Shown: positions 46,447 to 57,289, counted from the stretch's first letter. The stretch: 64,000 nucleotides of DNA from Geomonas silvestris (GCF_014193515.1 NZ_BLXX01000010.1:62001-126000), one strand, 5' to 3'. Notes: generated by a model not told the origin, from the sequence alone. Program-made: numbers and translations.

Positions 46447-48897
46447 ATGACTATCAAAACCAAACTCACCCTCAACGTAGTCATCGTCATCCTGGTCATC
46501 GCAGCGGTCGCGGTGACCAGCATCGTAGGGATGGGCTTCGTGAAGAGCCGCCTGCAGGATCTGACCCAGCGCAGCACCCCCTTCCAGATGCGCACCGTGG
46601 AGTTCCAGCGCGCCATCCAGGGGGCCACCGCCGACCTCACCAAGGTCGCCTCCGCCAAAAGCCGCAACGACTTCGCCGCGGCGAAGGCGGAGGCCGAGCG
46701 GGCGCTGGGCGAGGTGCAGGCCGGGCAGGCGGCCCTCAAGGAGCTTTCGGGGGACGCCCAGCTCGCCGCGCACGACGAGCTATCGGCCATAGCCGGCGAG
46801 CTCTTCAGCATCACCGACGGCAGGCTCAAGGCCGAGGAGGAGTCCCAGGCCGCGGCCCGCAACATCTCGGAGAAACTCGCCGAGACGAGTAACCGCCTAA
46901 AGGAGCTGGACAGCCGGATCAAGGGGCTGCAGTCCGGCGCCTCGAGCTCCTACACCAGGTCCGTGGACACCACCCGCGACGTCTCGGCCCGGGTGCACAA
47001 CGTGGAGCAGCTGAAGCTCACCCTGAAGGACTTCCAGCTCGGCTTCTTAGAGGTCTTGAAGACCCAGAACAAGAAGGCGGTGCTGATCGCCCAGGGGAAG
47101 TGCAACTCGGCGCTCACCAAGGCCCAGCAAAACGACCTCATGAAGACCTCCGCGGCGCTGGCCGGCGATCTTAAGACCCTGAGCGTCAAGGTGCCTCTCT
47201 TCATCAAGGCCCAGACCCAGGTGGCCGGGCAGCAGGGGGCGGACACCGCGCAGCGCGACGCCCTGGCCGCCGAGGTGACCGACCGGCTGAACGCGGTCAT
47301 GCTGACCGCGGAGCAGGAAGGGGCCATGGCCAACGACAACCTCTCCAACGAGACCCGCAAGCAAAGCGGCTACTTCGGCTCCAGCAACCTCGCCACCTCG
47401 ATCATGGCCGAGAACTCGGAGCTCTTGAGCCTGGGGCTCAACGTGGAGGCGCTCGCCACCCGGGTCGCCACGGCGCGCTCGGTGAAGGACGTCGACCTTT
47501 TGGCGGGCGAGCTCTCCCGGGTCTTCGCCCGCGTCGAGGCGCTGCAGGCGGGGCTTGCCAGGTCGCTCACCCGACTGGGGGCCAAGCGGGAGATCGCCAC
47601 CCTGAACGGGGCGGGCGGGGCGCTCGGGAGCGTCAAGGGGGTGCTCTTCGCCAAGGACGGCGTGCTCTTCAAGATGCGTAACCGCCTCGAGATGGAGGAG
47701 AAGGCGCAGGCCTCCACCCAGAAGCTGCGCGAGGTGGTGCGCAAGCAGTCGGAGAACGGCAAGAAGACGGTGAGCGCGGCGCAAGGGGACCAGGAGAAGG
47801 CGATCGCCTCGGTGAACCGCATGGTGCACTACTCGATCGGCCTCATCGGCGCCATCAGCCTGGGCGCGGTCCTCTTCGGCATCCTGTTCGGGGCCTGGGT
47901 TTACCGCTCCATATCGCGCCCCTTAAGCCAGCTGATCCAGGTCTCCCAGTCGGTCGCGCAGGGGGACCTGGCGGTCGAGATATCGGTCCACAGCCAGGAC
48001 GAGATCGGCAAGGTGCAGGGGGCCATGGCGGAGATGGTGCGCAACCTGCGCGAGATGGTGGGAAAGATCATGGCGGCCACCGCCTCCCTGGCCCGCAACT
48101 CGCGGGAGCTCTCCGGCACCGCCGAGCTTTTGGAGCGCGGCTCGGAGGCCCAGACCGTGCGGGTGGACCAGTCGGCGAGCGCCATGACCGAGATGACCCA
48201 GACCACCGTCGAGGTCGCCAGAAACTCGAGCGACACCTCCGAGGCGGCCCTCAGCATGCGGCAGATCGCCGAGCAGGGGCAAAAGGCCATGCGGCACACG
48301 GTGCAGGAGCTCGCCGTCTTCGCCGACTCGGTGAAGGAGGCCGCCGCCAAGGTTGAGAGCCTGGGGCAGCAGTCCCAGGAGATCAGCAACGTGGTGACGC
48401 TCATAAACGACATCGCCGACCAGACGAACCTCTTGGCGCTGAACGCCGCCATCGAGGCGGCCCGGGCCGGCGAGCAGGGGCGCGGTTTCGCCGTGGTGGC
48501 CGACAGCGTGCGCAACCTGGCCGAGCGCACCACGGTGGCTACCAGCGAGATCTCCGAGACGGTGAAGACCATGCAGAACTCGGTCGCCGCCTCGGTTCGC
48601 TTCATGCAGGACGAGCGCAACTCGGTTGGGCGGGTGCAGGTCGAGGTGGACGAGACCCTGAAGGCGATCGGCGAGATCGTCAGCTACGTGGAGCGGGTGA
48701 CCGACATGGTGCAGCGCATCGCCGTGGCCGCCGAGGAGCAGTCCTCGACGAGCGTCGAGGTCTCGGACAACATGGACGGCATCGCCCAGGTGAACCACGA
48801 GCTGAAAAGCTCCTGCGTCGACATCCAGCACTCCTCGAGCCAGCTCTCGCAGCTGGCGGGCGAGCTGGACGGGATGGTGGGGTGGTTCAAGGTGTAG
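46447..48897 (+). CDS. Methyl-accepting chemotaxis protein with large periplasmic domain
   Basis: 816 residues from the ATG at 46447. A membrane helix at ~8-30, a ~430-residue helical periplasmic ligand domain (HBM-like, double four-helix bundle by length), a second helix (~460-485), HAMP and a signalling domain with the hairpin tip [32 protein letters not shown]. It would control CheA kinase. No C-terminal CheR-tether pentapeptide. It follows a binding-protein gene, suggesting a joint ligand. Confidence 0.93.
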   Translation: MTIKTKLTLNVVIVILVIAAVAVTSIVGMGFVKSRLQDLTQRSTPFQMRTVEFQRAIQGATADLTKVASAKSRNDFAAAKAEAERALGEVQAGQAALKELSGDAQLAAHDELSAIAGELFSITDGRLKAEEESQAAARNISEKLAETSNRLKELDSRIKGLQSGASSSYTRSVDTTRDVSARVHNVEQLKLTLKDFQLGFLEVLKTQNKKAVLIAQGKCNSALTKAQQNDLMKTSAALAGDLKTLSVKVPLFIKAQTQVAGQQGADTAQRDALAAEVTDRLNAVMLTAEQEGAMANDNLSNETRKQSGYFGSSNLATSIMAENSELLSLGLNVEALATRVATARSVKDVDLLAGELSRVFARVEALQAGLARSLTRLGAKREIATLNGAGGALGSVKGVLFAKDGVLFKMRNRLEMEEKAQASTQKLREVVRKQSENGKKTVSAAQGDQEKAIASVNRMVHYSIGLIGAISLGAVLFGILFGAWVYRSISRPLSQLIQVSQSVAQGDLAVEISVHSQDEIGKVQGAMAEMVRNLREMVGKIMAATASLARNSRELSGTAELLERGSEAQTVRVDQSASAMTEMTQTTVEVARNSSDTSEAALSMRQIAEQGQKAMRHTVQELAVFADSVKEAAAKVESLGQQSQEISNVVTLINDIADQTNLLALNAAIEAARAGEQGRGFAVVADSVRNLAERTTVATSEISETVKTMQNSVAASVRFMQDERNSVGRVQVEVDETLKAIGEIVSYVERVTDMVQRIAVAAEEQSSTSVEVSDNMDGIAQVNHELKSSCVDIQHSSSQLSQLAGELDGMVGWFKV

Positions 48898-48922
48898 CGC
48901 GCGGCGCGACAAGGGGAACGGA

Positions 48923-48956
48923 AAAGGCCCGGAGGCTAAGCGCTTCCGGGCCTTTT
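48923..48956. terminator. Bidirectional intrinsic terminator
   Basis: AAAAGGCCCGGA...TCCGGGCCTTTTT hairpin between the convergent chemoreceptor and M20 peptidase genes, with T-tracts on both strands. Confidence 0.85.
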
Positions 48957-48974
48957 TGCGTCGGGGGAGGGAGC

Positions 48975-50099
48975 CTAGGCGAGGCAGAGGGCGGCGTAGA
49001 CCCGCGCCGCCTCCAGCACCTCGGCAAAGGGGACCTGCTCCTCGGGGGTGTGGCAGACCTCCAGGGCGCCGGGGCCGAGGATGAGGGGGCGGCAGCCGGC
49101 GGCGTAGAAGAGGTTCCCGTCGGAGTGGGACCTGAAGGCGTCCAGCTTGAGCGGGAGCCCGAGCCTCGGGTAGAGCTCCTTCAGCGCAGCCGCCAGGTGG
49201 TTGCCGGTCCCCAGGTGGTAGCCGGACGAGGCGAAGTCGAAGTCGACGCTCACCTCGAGGCCGGGGATGTAGCGCTTAGCGCCGGCCACCAGAGTGCGGA
49301 TCGCCTTTTCCAGCGCCGCGGGATCGCGCTCGGGGGGGAGGTGCAGGTCGATCCAGGCCTCGCAGCGGTCCGGGACCACGAACCCCTTCTGCGAGGAGCG
49401 CATCTCGCGGATGGAGTAGACGATCTCGCTCTCCTCGCGCCGAAAGAGCGCGTCGCTGCCCAGGTGCAAGAGCACCCGCAGCATGGACTCCACCGCGTTG
49501 TGCCCAAGCTCCGGGAGCGAGGAGTGGCTCTTCACGCCGTGGGTCACGAACCCCGCCTCGAGGTAGCCGTAGTGGGCGAAGCAGGCGGCAAGGGCGGTCG
49601 GCTCCCCGATCACCGCCCAGGGGGGGCGGCAGCTCTTAAGGAAGCGGGCGCTCCCGTCGCCGTTTTCCTCCTCGCCGATGGCGAACAAGAGCCCAACCGG
49701 CGGGCGCTCTGCCTCGGGAAGTGCCTGGGCGAGCGCAAGCCAGCACTCGAGCATGGCGGCACAGCCACCCTTCATGTCGGCGCTCCCGAGCCCGAAGACG
49801 GTCCCCCCCTCCTCGCGCGCCCCGAACTCCTCCAGGTCCCAGGCCGGGACCGTGTCTACGTGCCCCACCAGGTAAAGCCCCGGCTCCCCCTTACCCATGG
49901 TGGCGACCAGATTGTAGCGCTCTTCCTCCACCTCCTGGCGCTCGACGGCGAACCCCGCCTGTTTGAGCCGCTCCTCGAGGTAGAGCTGGATGTCCTCCTC
50001 CTTGCCCGAGGGGGAGTAGATGTCCACAAGCTCCAGGAAGCTCTCTTTGAGCCGCACCGGGTCGATGGCGGCCAGCACCCGCTCAAGACGCTCGTTCAT
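48975..50099 (-). CDS. M20-family metallopeptidase (ArgE/DapE type)
   Basis: 374 residues, a cytoplasmic di-zinc hydrolase of the ArgE/DapE/ACY1/CPG2 family. Metal and catalytic motifs are present: GHVDTVPAWD (H80, D82), GSADMKGG, EEEN, GEPT and CHTPEEQ. A lid domain lies at ~185-290. It could remove N-acyl or N-succinyl groups from an amino acid or be a peptidase. Its start overlaps the end of the GNAT gene by 17 bases, so the two are co-translated. Confidence 0.88.
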   Translation of the reverse strand: MNERLERVLAAIDPVRLKESFLELVDIYSPSGKEEDIQLYLEERLKQAGFAVERQEVEEERYNLVATMGKGEPGLYLVGHVDTVPAWDLEEFGAREEGGTVFGLGSADMKGGCAAMLECWLALAQALPEAERPPVGLLFAIGEEENGDGSARFLKSCRPPWAVIGEPTALAACFAHYGYLEAGFVTHGVKSHSSLPELGHNAVESMLRVLLHLGSDALFRREESEIVYSIREMRSSQKGFVVPDRCEAWIDLHLPPERDPAALEKAIRTLVAGAKRYIPGLEVSVDFDFASSGYHLGTGNHLAAALKELYPRLGLPLKLDAFRSHSDGNLFYAAGCRPLILGPGALEVCHTPEEQVPFAEVLEAARVYAALCLA

Positions 50100-50607
50100 G
50101 TTTCTTCACCGCCTTCTTCTTGTGCCTGCGCGACAGGTTGAGCGTCATGTAGACGTGCTCCTGGATGTTGTCGAAGCCGTGCTTCATAAAGAAGTTGATG
50201 GCCGGCTTGTTGTTGGCCGAGGTGTCGATGATCACCATGCGCACCCCCTGATCTTTCATGCGCCTGACGATCTCCTTGAAAAGCCGCTCCCCCACCTGCA
50301 GCTTCTGGAGCTCCCGGCGCACCCCGAGCCAGACCAGGTAGCCGTACTTCCAGGGGCTGTTGTGCTTTTTCACCGTGGTCCCCAGGGCGAAGCCGAGGAG
50401 CCGTTCCCCCTGCTCGGCCACGATGCACAGCTCGTTGTCCGAGTTGAAGAGGGTGGTGATCTCGTACTCGTCCCAGGTCCGGTACAGGCTCTGCGAGTAC
50501 TCGGCGGTGAAGAGCTCCTCCCCGATGTGGAACACCTCGGAGAGGTCGTCGATGATCATCTCTCGAATGCGCAAGAGCTCTTCGCCGCTGTGGTTGTTTT
50601 CATGCAT
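50083..50607 (-). CDS. GNAT-family N-acetyltransferase
   Basis: 174 residues. The GNAT fold is seen from the strand LVWLGVRRELQKLQVGERLF (motif A acetyl-CoA region, slightly degenerate R/QxxGx) to the terminal NKPAINFFMKHGF block. The C-terminus is very basic (RRHKKKAVKKHERAS). It is first in a two-gene unit with the M20 hydrolase, so acylation and deacylation of the same amine may be coupled. Substrate unknown. Confidence 0.85.
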   Translation of the reverse strand: MHENNHSGEELLRIREMIIDDLSEVFHIGEELFTAEYSQSLYRTWDEYEITTLFNSDNELCIVAEQGERLLGFALGTTVKKHNSPWKYGYLVWLGVRRELQKLQVGERLFKEIVRRMKDQGVRMVIIDTSANNKPAINFFMKHGFDNIQEHVYMTLNLSRRHKKKAVKKHERAS

Positions 50608-50654
50608 GCCGCTCTCCCTTCGGGTCGTTGAAGCCTTTGTTCATTATATCAGAC

Positions 50655-50670
50655 TGGCACGACTTAGGCA
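50655..50670 (+). promoter_or_regulatory. Possible sigma-54 promoter upstream of tamA
   Basis: TGGCACGACTTAGGCA has a perfect -24 half and GG-N10-GC spacing but a poor -12 (AGGCA). It lies about 250 bases before the tamA start. Weak candidate. Confidence 0.35.
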
Positions 50671-50916
50671 GGGGGCCGGGAAGGGACCTTGCGGCCCCGG
50701 GCATTCGACCGCAACGCTCCAGATTCTCTAGTGATTACAATGAGTAATCCGCCAAGGGGGTGGCACGGCCGCCAGGGAGGGCGCGGGGGGCGCCGAGCTT
50801 TTTCCAATGAAAGTGTGGGCGGCGCACCTGCAGCGTCAAGGATAGGTGGTAGAATTGCAGCGTCCGGCGGGCGCCCACCCCCACCCGGCACTATTTTCCT
50901 CGCAAAGGCTGCCGCC
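50671..50916. other. Long leader before tamA
   Basis: About 250 bases without a gene. In-frame extension of tamA upstream is possible but has no ribosome site or signal peptide. Confidence 0.4.
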
Positions 50917-52686
50917 ATGTCCCGCTTCGCCACGCTCCCGCTCATCATCTGCACGCTTTTGCTCCTTTTGGGGGGGGCGGGGCGGGCATGCGCCGCCGAC
51001 CCGGTGGCGCTCGAGGTGACCGGGGTCGAGGGGGACGCCCTCAAGAACGTGCAGCAGGCCCTGGCGCTCCCCCCCGGCCTGGTGCGGGACGGCAAGGTGG
51101 ACCGGCTCTGGCTGGAGCGCTTCGCCGGGCGCGCGCCCGAACAGGTCCGGCACGCCCTGGAACCGTTCGGCTACTACCACGCGGTGGTCGGGGTCTCCAT
51201 CGAGGAGAACCGCGGCCGGGGGCGCTACCGGCTCCTGGTGCGGGTCGCCCCGGGCGAGCCGGTGCGGGTGAGCCGGGTCGAGGTGTCGCTGAGCGGCCCC
51301 GGCGCCGGCACCGCAGAGCTGGTCGGCCTCTCCCGCGCCTTCCCGCTTGCCAAGGGGGACGTCCTCTTGCAGCCGGAGTACGACCGGGCCAAGGGGGGGC
51401 TCAAGTCGCAGGCGGTTTCGCTTGGCTACCTCGACGCCGACTACACCCGCCACGAGATCCGTATCGCTCCGGGCGAGCTGGAGGCCCGCATCGCGCTCAC
51501 ACTGGAAACCGGCCCGCGTTACTTCTTCGACGGGGTCAGCATCGAGGGGGCGGGGGACTACCCCGAAGAGTACCTGCGCCGCTTCGTCACCTTCAAGGAG
51601 GGTGAGGTCTTCTCCAACGCGAAGCTCGCCGAGACCCAGCTCAACTTCACCAACTCCGAGCGTTTCAAGCAGGTGGTGGTCAACCCGCAGAGGGACCTGG
51701 CCAGGGAGCACAAGGTGCCGGTCCAGGTGGTGCTCACCCCGGCGCCCCGGCGCAGCGTCCGGCCCGGGGTCGGCTACGGCACCGACACCGGGGCCCGCTT
51801 CACGGTCCGCTTCCGCGACTTGAACCTGTTCCACCTGGGGCACGACCTGGACCTGAACATCTACGCCGCTCAGCGCCTGCAGGGCTTTGCCGGCCGCTAC
51901 ACCATCCCGAGCCCCCGCGACATCAAGACCTCCACCATGTTCCAGCTGAACCTGCAGCAAGAGGACGTGGGGACCTACCAGAGCAAGCTGGTCGCGGTCG
52001 AGGTGGACCGTAACCGCAGCTTCAACCGGGGCGAGGTGGGGACCGCCTACGTGAAGGTCCAGGAGGAGCGGTTTACCATCGGTGGCCAGGACTCCTCCTC
52101 GCGGCTGGTGCTCCCGGGCTTCCGCTTCTCCAAGGAGTACTTCGACAACCTGGTTCGCCCCCACCGGGGCTACCGTTTCATGGTCGACCTGAGGGGGGCG
52201 CACCAGGCGCTCGGCTCCGACTCGGCACTGGCCCAGGGGATCGTCGAGGGGAACGCGCTCCTGCCGCTCCCCTGGCGCCTGGCCCTGCAGCTGCGCACCC
52301 GGCTGGGTGGGACGCTGCTCGCCGACCCCCTGGGGGACGTCCCCCCCTCCATCCGCTTCTTCGCCGGCGGTGACGAGAGCGTGCGCGGCTACAGCTACCA
52401 GAGCCTGGGGCCCCGCGACGCGAGCGGCCAGGTGGTGGGGGGGCGGCACCTGATCTTCGCCAGCGCCGAGCTGCAACGCTACCTCTTCGACAACTGGGGG
52501 GTCTCGACCTTCTTCGATACCGGCAACGCCTTCAGCGACCTGAACCGGATCAAGCTCTACCAGGCCCTGGGTATCGGGGTGCACTACTACACCCCGGTCG
52601 GGGGGCTGAACCTCTCCCTGGCCCATCCACTGGACAGCGGCTGGACCCGCTACCGCATCGTGTTCACCGTGGGGTTCCAGCTATGA
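50917..52686 (+). CDS. tamA: TamA-type outer-membrane assembly protein
   Basis: 589 residues from the ATG at 50917 (AAAGG nine bases upstream). Signal peptide to ~25 (RACAAD), then POTRA domains (~28-255) and a 16-strand C-terminal barrel of the Omp85 family, with the lid-lock motif region VRGYSY (usually VRGY/F) and a terminal FTVGFQL strand. With TamB it helps insert outer-membrane proteins or move phospholipid. The stop overlaps the tamB start (ATGA). Confidence 0.92.
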   Translation: MSRFATLPLIICTLLLLLGGAGRACAADPVALEVTGVEGDALKNVQQALALPPGLVRDGKVDRLWLERFAGRAPEQVRHALEPFGYYHAVVGVSIEENRGRGRYRLLVRVAPGEPVRVSRVEVSLSGPGAGTAELVGLSRAFPLAKGDVLLQPEYDRAKGGLKSQAVSLGYLDADYTRHEIRIAPGELEARIALTLETGPRYFFDGVSIEGAGDYPEEYLRRFVTFKEGEVFSNAKLAETQLNFTNSERFKQVVVNPQRDLAREHKVPVQVVLTPAPRRSVRPGVGYGTDTGARFTVRFRDLNLFHLGHDLDLNIYAAQRLQGFAGRYTIPSPRDIKTSTMFQLNLQQEDVGTYQSKLVAVEVDRNRSFNRGEVGTAYVKVQEERFTIGGQDSSSRLVLPGFRFSKEYFDNLVRPHRGYRFMVDLRGAHQALGSDSALAQGIVEGNALLPLPWRLALQLRTRLGGTLLADPLGDVPPSIRFFAGGDESVRGYSYQSLGPRDASGQVVGGRHLIFASAELQRYLFDNWGVSTFFDTGNAFSDLNRIKLYQALGIGVHYYTPVGGLNLSLAHPLDSGWTRYRIVFTVGFQL

Positions 52687-55600
52687 AGCGGCTAGCGCTC
52701 TACCTGCCCCTCGCCGTGCTGCTCGCCCTTGTGACGCTCGCTGTCGGTTTCGCCTGGCTCGTCGGCACCGGCTCCGGGGCCCGCTTCGCCCTCGAGACCG
52801 GGGCTGGGGCGGCCGGGTACCGGGTGAGCGCCCAAAAGGTCGAGGGGCGCCTGTGGGACCGGCTGCACCTGGTGGGGGTGGCGCTTGCCAAGCCCAAGCT
52901 CTCGGTGGAGGTCCGGGAGCTCGACCTGGTCTGGCAGCCGCAGGAGCTTTTCAACTGGCGGCTTGCCGTGTCGCGGCTTGCCCTCTCCGGGGTGACCGTC
53001 CAGGATGACCTCCCCCCCTCCACGAAGGCGCCGCTGCTCTCCTGGCCCAGGCTCTCCGGGATGACCCGGCGCCTGAGCGGGCGCGTCGAGCGCCTGGAGC
53101 TCGCCCGGGTCAGCTACCGCAAACTCGCCCAGGACCCGGTGCTCGTAGAGCGCGCCGCCGCCTCCCTCGATTACCGCGAGGGGGAGCTCGGCGTGACGGG
53201 GCTCGTTGTGAAGCTCCCCCAGGGGCGGGCCACCGGGGAACTCGCCGCCGGGTTCTTCGCCCCGCGCCTCAAGATAGACCTGGCGCTGGTGCCCCAGGCA
53301 CCGTTAAACGGCATGGACTCCTTTGCGCTGCAGGCGAGGCTTTCTGGGGGGCGGGGTCCGGAGCTTTTGGCGGGAAGCTTCGCAGCGGCGGGGAAGAGCC
53401 GCGGACGGCAGCGCCTGGAGCTAAGCGGCGGCCTCGCCGTGACCCAACACGCCTTCCTCTTGCGGGACCTGAGGCTGGTACGCCCCGGCGAACGTGGCAC
53501 CCTCGGGGGAACGGGGAGCCTCACCCTCACAGCCGGCGCCCCCCTGATCGCCCTCGATCTCAACGCCCGGGACCTCGACCTGAACGAGTACCTGCACCGG
53601 CCGACCCGCCTTTCCGGAACGCTCTTTTTTTCCGGCACCTCGCAGCGCTACCGCGGCAGCTTCGACCTGAAAAACCGGGGACCCGGCTGGCAGAGCGCCG
53701 CCCTCGCCGCGCGCTACCAGGGGACCGCGACCACCCTCCGCCTGAGCCGTATCGCCGCTCAGGCCCTGGACGGCGCCCTCTCCGGGAACCTCGACCTCGA
53801 CTGGCTGAAGGAGTTCACGGTGCGCGGCCGGCTGGCGGGGCGGGGGCTCAACCCGGCGCGGCTCGCCCCCGACTGGTCCGGAGAGGTAAACCTCGACCTG
53901 GCCGCGGACCTGGTCTTCCCGAAGAAAGGAGCGCCGCACGGCAGGGTGAACGGGCGCCTGCTGGAGAGCCGCCTGCACGGCCAGGAACTGCAGGGGGAGC
54001 TCGCGGCGGCCTTTGCCGGAGAGCGCCTCAGGGTGGACCGCCTGCTCCTTGCCGGGCGGGGCTTCGAACTGAAGGGATCGGGGGAACTCGATCAGCGCCT
54101 CGACCTGAGCGCGCGGGTGAACGACCTCTCGCGCCTGGTCCCCAACAGCGCCGGGAGCCTGAACGCCGACGCCTGGGTGCGTTGGCGCGACCGGCGCCTC
54201 TCCGGGAGTGCGACCGGAACGGGAGGCGGGCTGGCCGTCGCCGGCATCCGCGCCGCCCAGCTGAGCTTCGCGGCACTTCTGGGCGAGGCCCCCGCCTATC
54301 CCCTGCAGCTCTCCGCGGAGCTCACCGGGGTGGCGGTCGGCGGGTTCAGCGCACAGAACGCCCGGCTCCTCCTGGACGGCACCCTGGCAAGGCACACGCT
54401 TGCCGCGCAGCTCGCCGGGCCGCTTGCCTCGGCGCAGCTCGCGCTTTCCGGCGGGTACCAGGCGGGGACCTGGAGCGCCACCCTGAGCGAGTTCTCGGGA
54501 CGCGACCAGGTCGGCCCCTGGCAGCTCGCCGCGCCGGCCCGGCTTACCATCGATGCCGAGCGGCTCTCGGTGTCGCCGCTCGTGTTGAACGGCCTCCCCC
54601 AGGAGCGCCTGGAGCTCTCCGGGGAGCTGAACCTGAAAGCCTCCACCGGCACCCTCGCCGGCGACTTCAGCCGGCTGAACCTGGCCCGCGCCAACGCCTG
54701 GCTCACCGGCGGCGAGCTCTCCGGTGCGAGCTCCGGAAACCTGAAGCTGACCCTCTTGCCCGGGCGCCGGGTGGCGGTCAGCGCCCGCCTCGAGGCCGCC
54801 GGCAGCGTTACCGCCAACAAAAAGACCCTCGGCATCGAGCGCTTGAGCGCCTCCCTGGAGGGCGGCGCCGCCGGGAGCCATGCCACCGTCGACCTGGCGC
54901 TTTCCGGCGGCCAGGGGACGGCCTACGCCGTCTTCGACACCCGGGTCCCCGCCGCGTTGGCGCTCCCCGACCAGGGGGAGCTGAGCCTGCGCGTCTCCCA
55001 GCTCGACCTGGCGCTCGCGGCCCCGTTCCTCCCCCAGGGGGTGCAGGTGACCGGGCGGCTCGCCGGGGTGACCAGCGGCCGGCTCAGGCCCGGGGCCCGG
55101 CTCGACCTCAAGGGGAACCTGGCCCTCTCCGACGGGCGCGGCTCCTGGATCAGCGGCGACGACTCCCTGGCGGCCCAGCTGCAGAAGTTCGAGGTGAACT
55201 TCGGCTGGCGCGCCGCCAAGGGTGCCCCCGGCCGCCTGCAGCTCGCCGGCGCGGCGGAGGCGAACGGGGTCTACCAGTCCCAGGGGCGCCAGCTCGCCTT
55301 CGAGCGCCTGGCGCTGCGCCTGGACGCCGACGACAAGGGGACCCGCGCTAGCGTGAACCTGGCCCTGGAAGGGGGGGCGGCGCTGCGCGGGAGCCTCTCC
55401 TCCAACTCGCCCGCGTCGCTCGCGCTTCCCGAGACCGGCGAGTTCGCCCTCGCCTGGGGGGGGCTCAAGCCTGAGCTTTTAAAGCCCTGGCTCCCCGGCT
55501 CGGTCAACATCACCGGGCTTCTGTCCGGCGAGGCGCGCGGCAGGCTCCTGCCCGGCCGGCGCCTGGAGGTCTCCGGTGCGGGCGAATTCTCCTCCGGGAC

Positions 55601-57140
55601 GGCCGGCTGGCAGGGGAGCGCCACCCAGCTCACCGCGAAGCTCCGCTCGGCCTCGCTTAACTTCGACTGGCGCGGCGAGAGCTTCACCGGGAACCTCGAC
55701 CTCTCGCTGGCCCAGTACGGCTCGGCGCAGGGGCGCCTGGCGCTCCCGATCCCGGCCCGGCTCCCGGTCACCCCGAACCCCTCCGGCCTCCTCAAGGGCT
55801 CCTTGAACGGCCGGCTCCGCGAGCAGGGGCTCTTGACCTCGCTCTTCCCGGGGCTCGCGCAGGAGACCCACGGCGACCTGGAGGTTGCCCTCGCCCTGGC
55901 CGGCACCTGGGGGAGTCCGAACCTGACCGGCGGGGTGACGCTGGCCAACGCCGGCGCCTACCTCCCCAGCGCCGGGATCCGGGTCGAGGAGCTGGGACTC
56001 AAGGCGGCACTGGGCAACGACGAGGTGCGCATCGAGGGGATCACGGCGAAGTCGGGGCCGGGACGGCTCGAGGGGAACGCACTCCTGCGGCTTAAGGGGT
56101 GGCAGCTGGCAAGCTACAGCGCCGTCCTAAGCGGCGAGCGTTTCCAGACCGTCTACCTTCCCGAGCTGCAGCTTTTGACCTCCCCGCACCTGCGCATCGA
56201 GGGGGAAGGTACCCGGGTCGCCATCCGCGGCGACATCGTGGTGCCGGAGATGCTCATCTCCGGACCCCCGACCCGCTCCGCCGTGGGGACCAGCCCCGAC
56301 GTAGTCCTCGAGGGTGCACCGGCCGAAACGGCCGCGGCAGGCAAGAAGTTCCCCCTCGAGGTGGAAGGGGAGATCCGGCTCGCCCTGGGGAACAAGGTGC
56401 AGGTGAAGGCGGAGGGGATCGACGCCACCCTGGGAGGGGAGATGAATCTCGCCTTGTCGGGACTCGAGCGCATCACCAGCCGCGGCGAGATCCGGGTGGT
56501 CAAGGGGCGCTACCGTGCCTACGGGATCGATCTCGACATCGTGCGCGGCCGGCTCTACTACGTGAACGACCCGGTGGAGCGCCCGACCCTCGACATCCTG
56601 GCGCTGCGCACCGTGGCCGACGTGAAGGCGGGGGTGACGGTCGCCGGGCCGCTTGGGTCCCAGGTGGTGAAACTCTACTCGGAGCCGGCGCTTCCCGACG
56701 TCGACATCATGGCTTACATGGTGCTCGGCCATCCGCTGGGGGCGGGGAGCGGCGACCAGGCGAGCCTCGTCGCCGGAGCGGCCAGCTCGCTCCTCTCCCT
56801 CGGCCAGTCCGAGTCGCTGCAGGAGCAGATCAAGGACCGCCTCGGGCTGAGCGTCCTGGGGCTGCAGACGGTGGACCAGGCCAGCGCCGGGCGCATGGGG
56901 TACAAGGAGATCTCGGTCACCCCCTCGGGCCTCGCCCCCCGCACCCAGACCACCGGCGAGTCGCTCTTGACCGTGGGGAAATACCTCACCCCGAAGCTCT
57001 ACTTAAGCTACGGGCGCTCGCTGGTTACCGGAGGAAATCTCTTCCAGTTGCGCTATGACATCTTCCGGCACTGGCAGATCGAGACCCAAAGCGGCAGTGA
57101 AAGCGGCGCCGACATCTACTACAAGGTCGAGTTCGACTGA
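52683..57140 (+). CDS. tamB: TamB-type (DUF490) translocation/assembly protein
   Basis: 1485 residues. An N-terminal membrane anchor (~4-28) is followed by a long periplasmic beta-taco of repeated short strands with hydrophobic alternation, and a C-terminal DUF490 domain (~1150-1485; LRTVADVKAGVTVAGPLG and DVDIMAYMVLGHPLG). It bridges the inner membrane to TamA. The last residue pattern VEFD ends in a charged beta-strand, as in the family. Length is slightly above the E. coli protein (~1260). Confidence 0.93.
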   Translation: MKRLALYLPLAVLLALVTLAVGFAWLVGTGSGARFALETGAGAAGYRVSAQKVEGRLWDRLHLVGVALAKPKLSVEVRELDLVWQPQELFNWRLAVSRLALSGVTVQDDLPPSTKAPLLSWPRLSGMTRRLSGRVERLELARVSYRKLAQDPVLVERAAASLDYREGELGVTGLVVKLPQGRATGELAAGFFAPRLKIDLALVPQAPLNGMDSFALQARLSGGRGPELLAGSFAAAGKSRGRQRLELSGGLAVTQHAFLLRDLRLVRPGERGTLGGTGSLTLTAGAPLIALDLNARDLDLNEYLHRPTRLSGTLFFSGTSQRYRGSFDLKNRGPGWQSAALAARYQGTATTLRLSRIAAQALDGALSGNLDLDWLKEFTVRGRLAGRGLNPARLAPDWSGEVNLDLAADLVFPKKGAPHGRVNGRLLESRLHGQELQGELAAAFAGERLRVDRLLLAGRGFELKGSGELDQRLDLSARVNDLSRLVPNSAGSLNADAWVRWRDRRLSGSATGTGGGLAVAGIRAAQLSFAALLGEAPAYPLQLSAELTGVAVGGFSAQNARLLLDGTLARHTLAAQLAGPLASAQLALSGGYQAGTWSATLSEFSGRDQVGPWQLAAPARLTIDAERLSVSPLVLNGLPQERLELSGELNLKASTGTLAGDFSRLNLARANAWLTGGELSGASSGNLKLTLLPGRRVAVSARLEAAGSVTANKKTLGIERLSASLEGGAAGSHATVDLALSGGQGTAYAVFDTRVPAALALPDQGELSLRVSQLDLALAAPFLPQGVQVTGRLAGVTSGRLRPGARLDLKGNLALSDGRGSWISGDDSLAAQLQKFEVNFGWRAAKGAPGRLQLAGAAEANGVYQSQGRQLAFERLALRLDADDKGTRASVNLALEGGAALRGSLSSNSPASLALPETGEFALAWGGLKPELLKPWLPGSVNITGLLSGEARGRLLPGRRLEVSGAGEFSSGTAGWQGSATQLTAKLRSASLNFDWRGESFTGNLDLSLAQYGSAQGRLALPIPARLPVTPNPSGLLKGSLNGRLREQGLLTSLFPGLAQETHGDLEVALALAGTWGSPNLTGGVTLANAGAYLPSAGIRVEELGLKAALGNDEVRIEGITAKSGPGRLEGNALLRLKGWQLASYSAVLSGERFQTVYLPELQLLTSPHLRIEGEGTRVAIRGDIVVPEMLISGPPTRSAVGTSPDVVLEGAPAETAAAGKKFPLEVEGEIRLALGNKVQVKAEGIDATLGGEMNLALSGLERITSRGEIRVVKGRYRAYGIDLDIVRGRLYYVNDPVERPTLDILALRTVADVKAGVTVAGPLGSQVVKLYSEPALPDVDIMAYMVLGHPLGAGSGDQASLVAGAASSLLSLGQSESLQEQIKDRLGLSVLGLQTVDQASAGRMGYKEISVTPSGLAPRTQTTGESLLTVGKYLTPKLYLSYGRSLVTGGNLFQLRYDIFRHWQIETQSGSESGADIYYKVEFD

Positions 57141-57289
57141 TCTTGAGCGTGAGCGGACTGGATCTTCCTGGGGAGCCCGTGACAAAAGTCCGCGGCAATT
57201 TAAGCGCATCCTTGCCAAAGAGCAATCAGCCGTCATACTTTGAGCGACGGACCCTTACTTCCCGCAAACGATGTGAGAGGAGGATCGCC

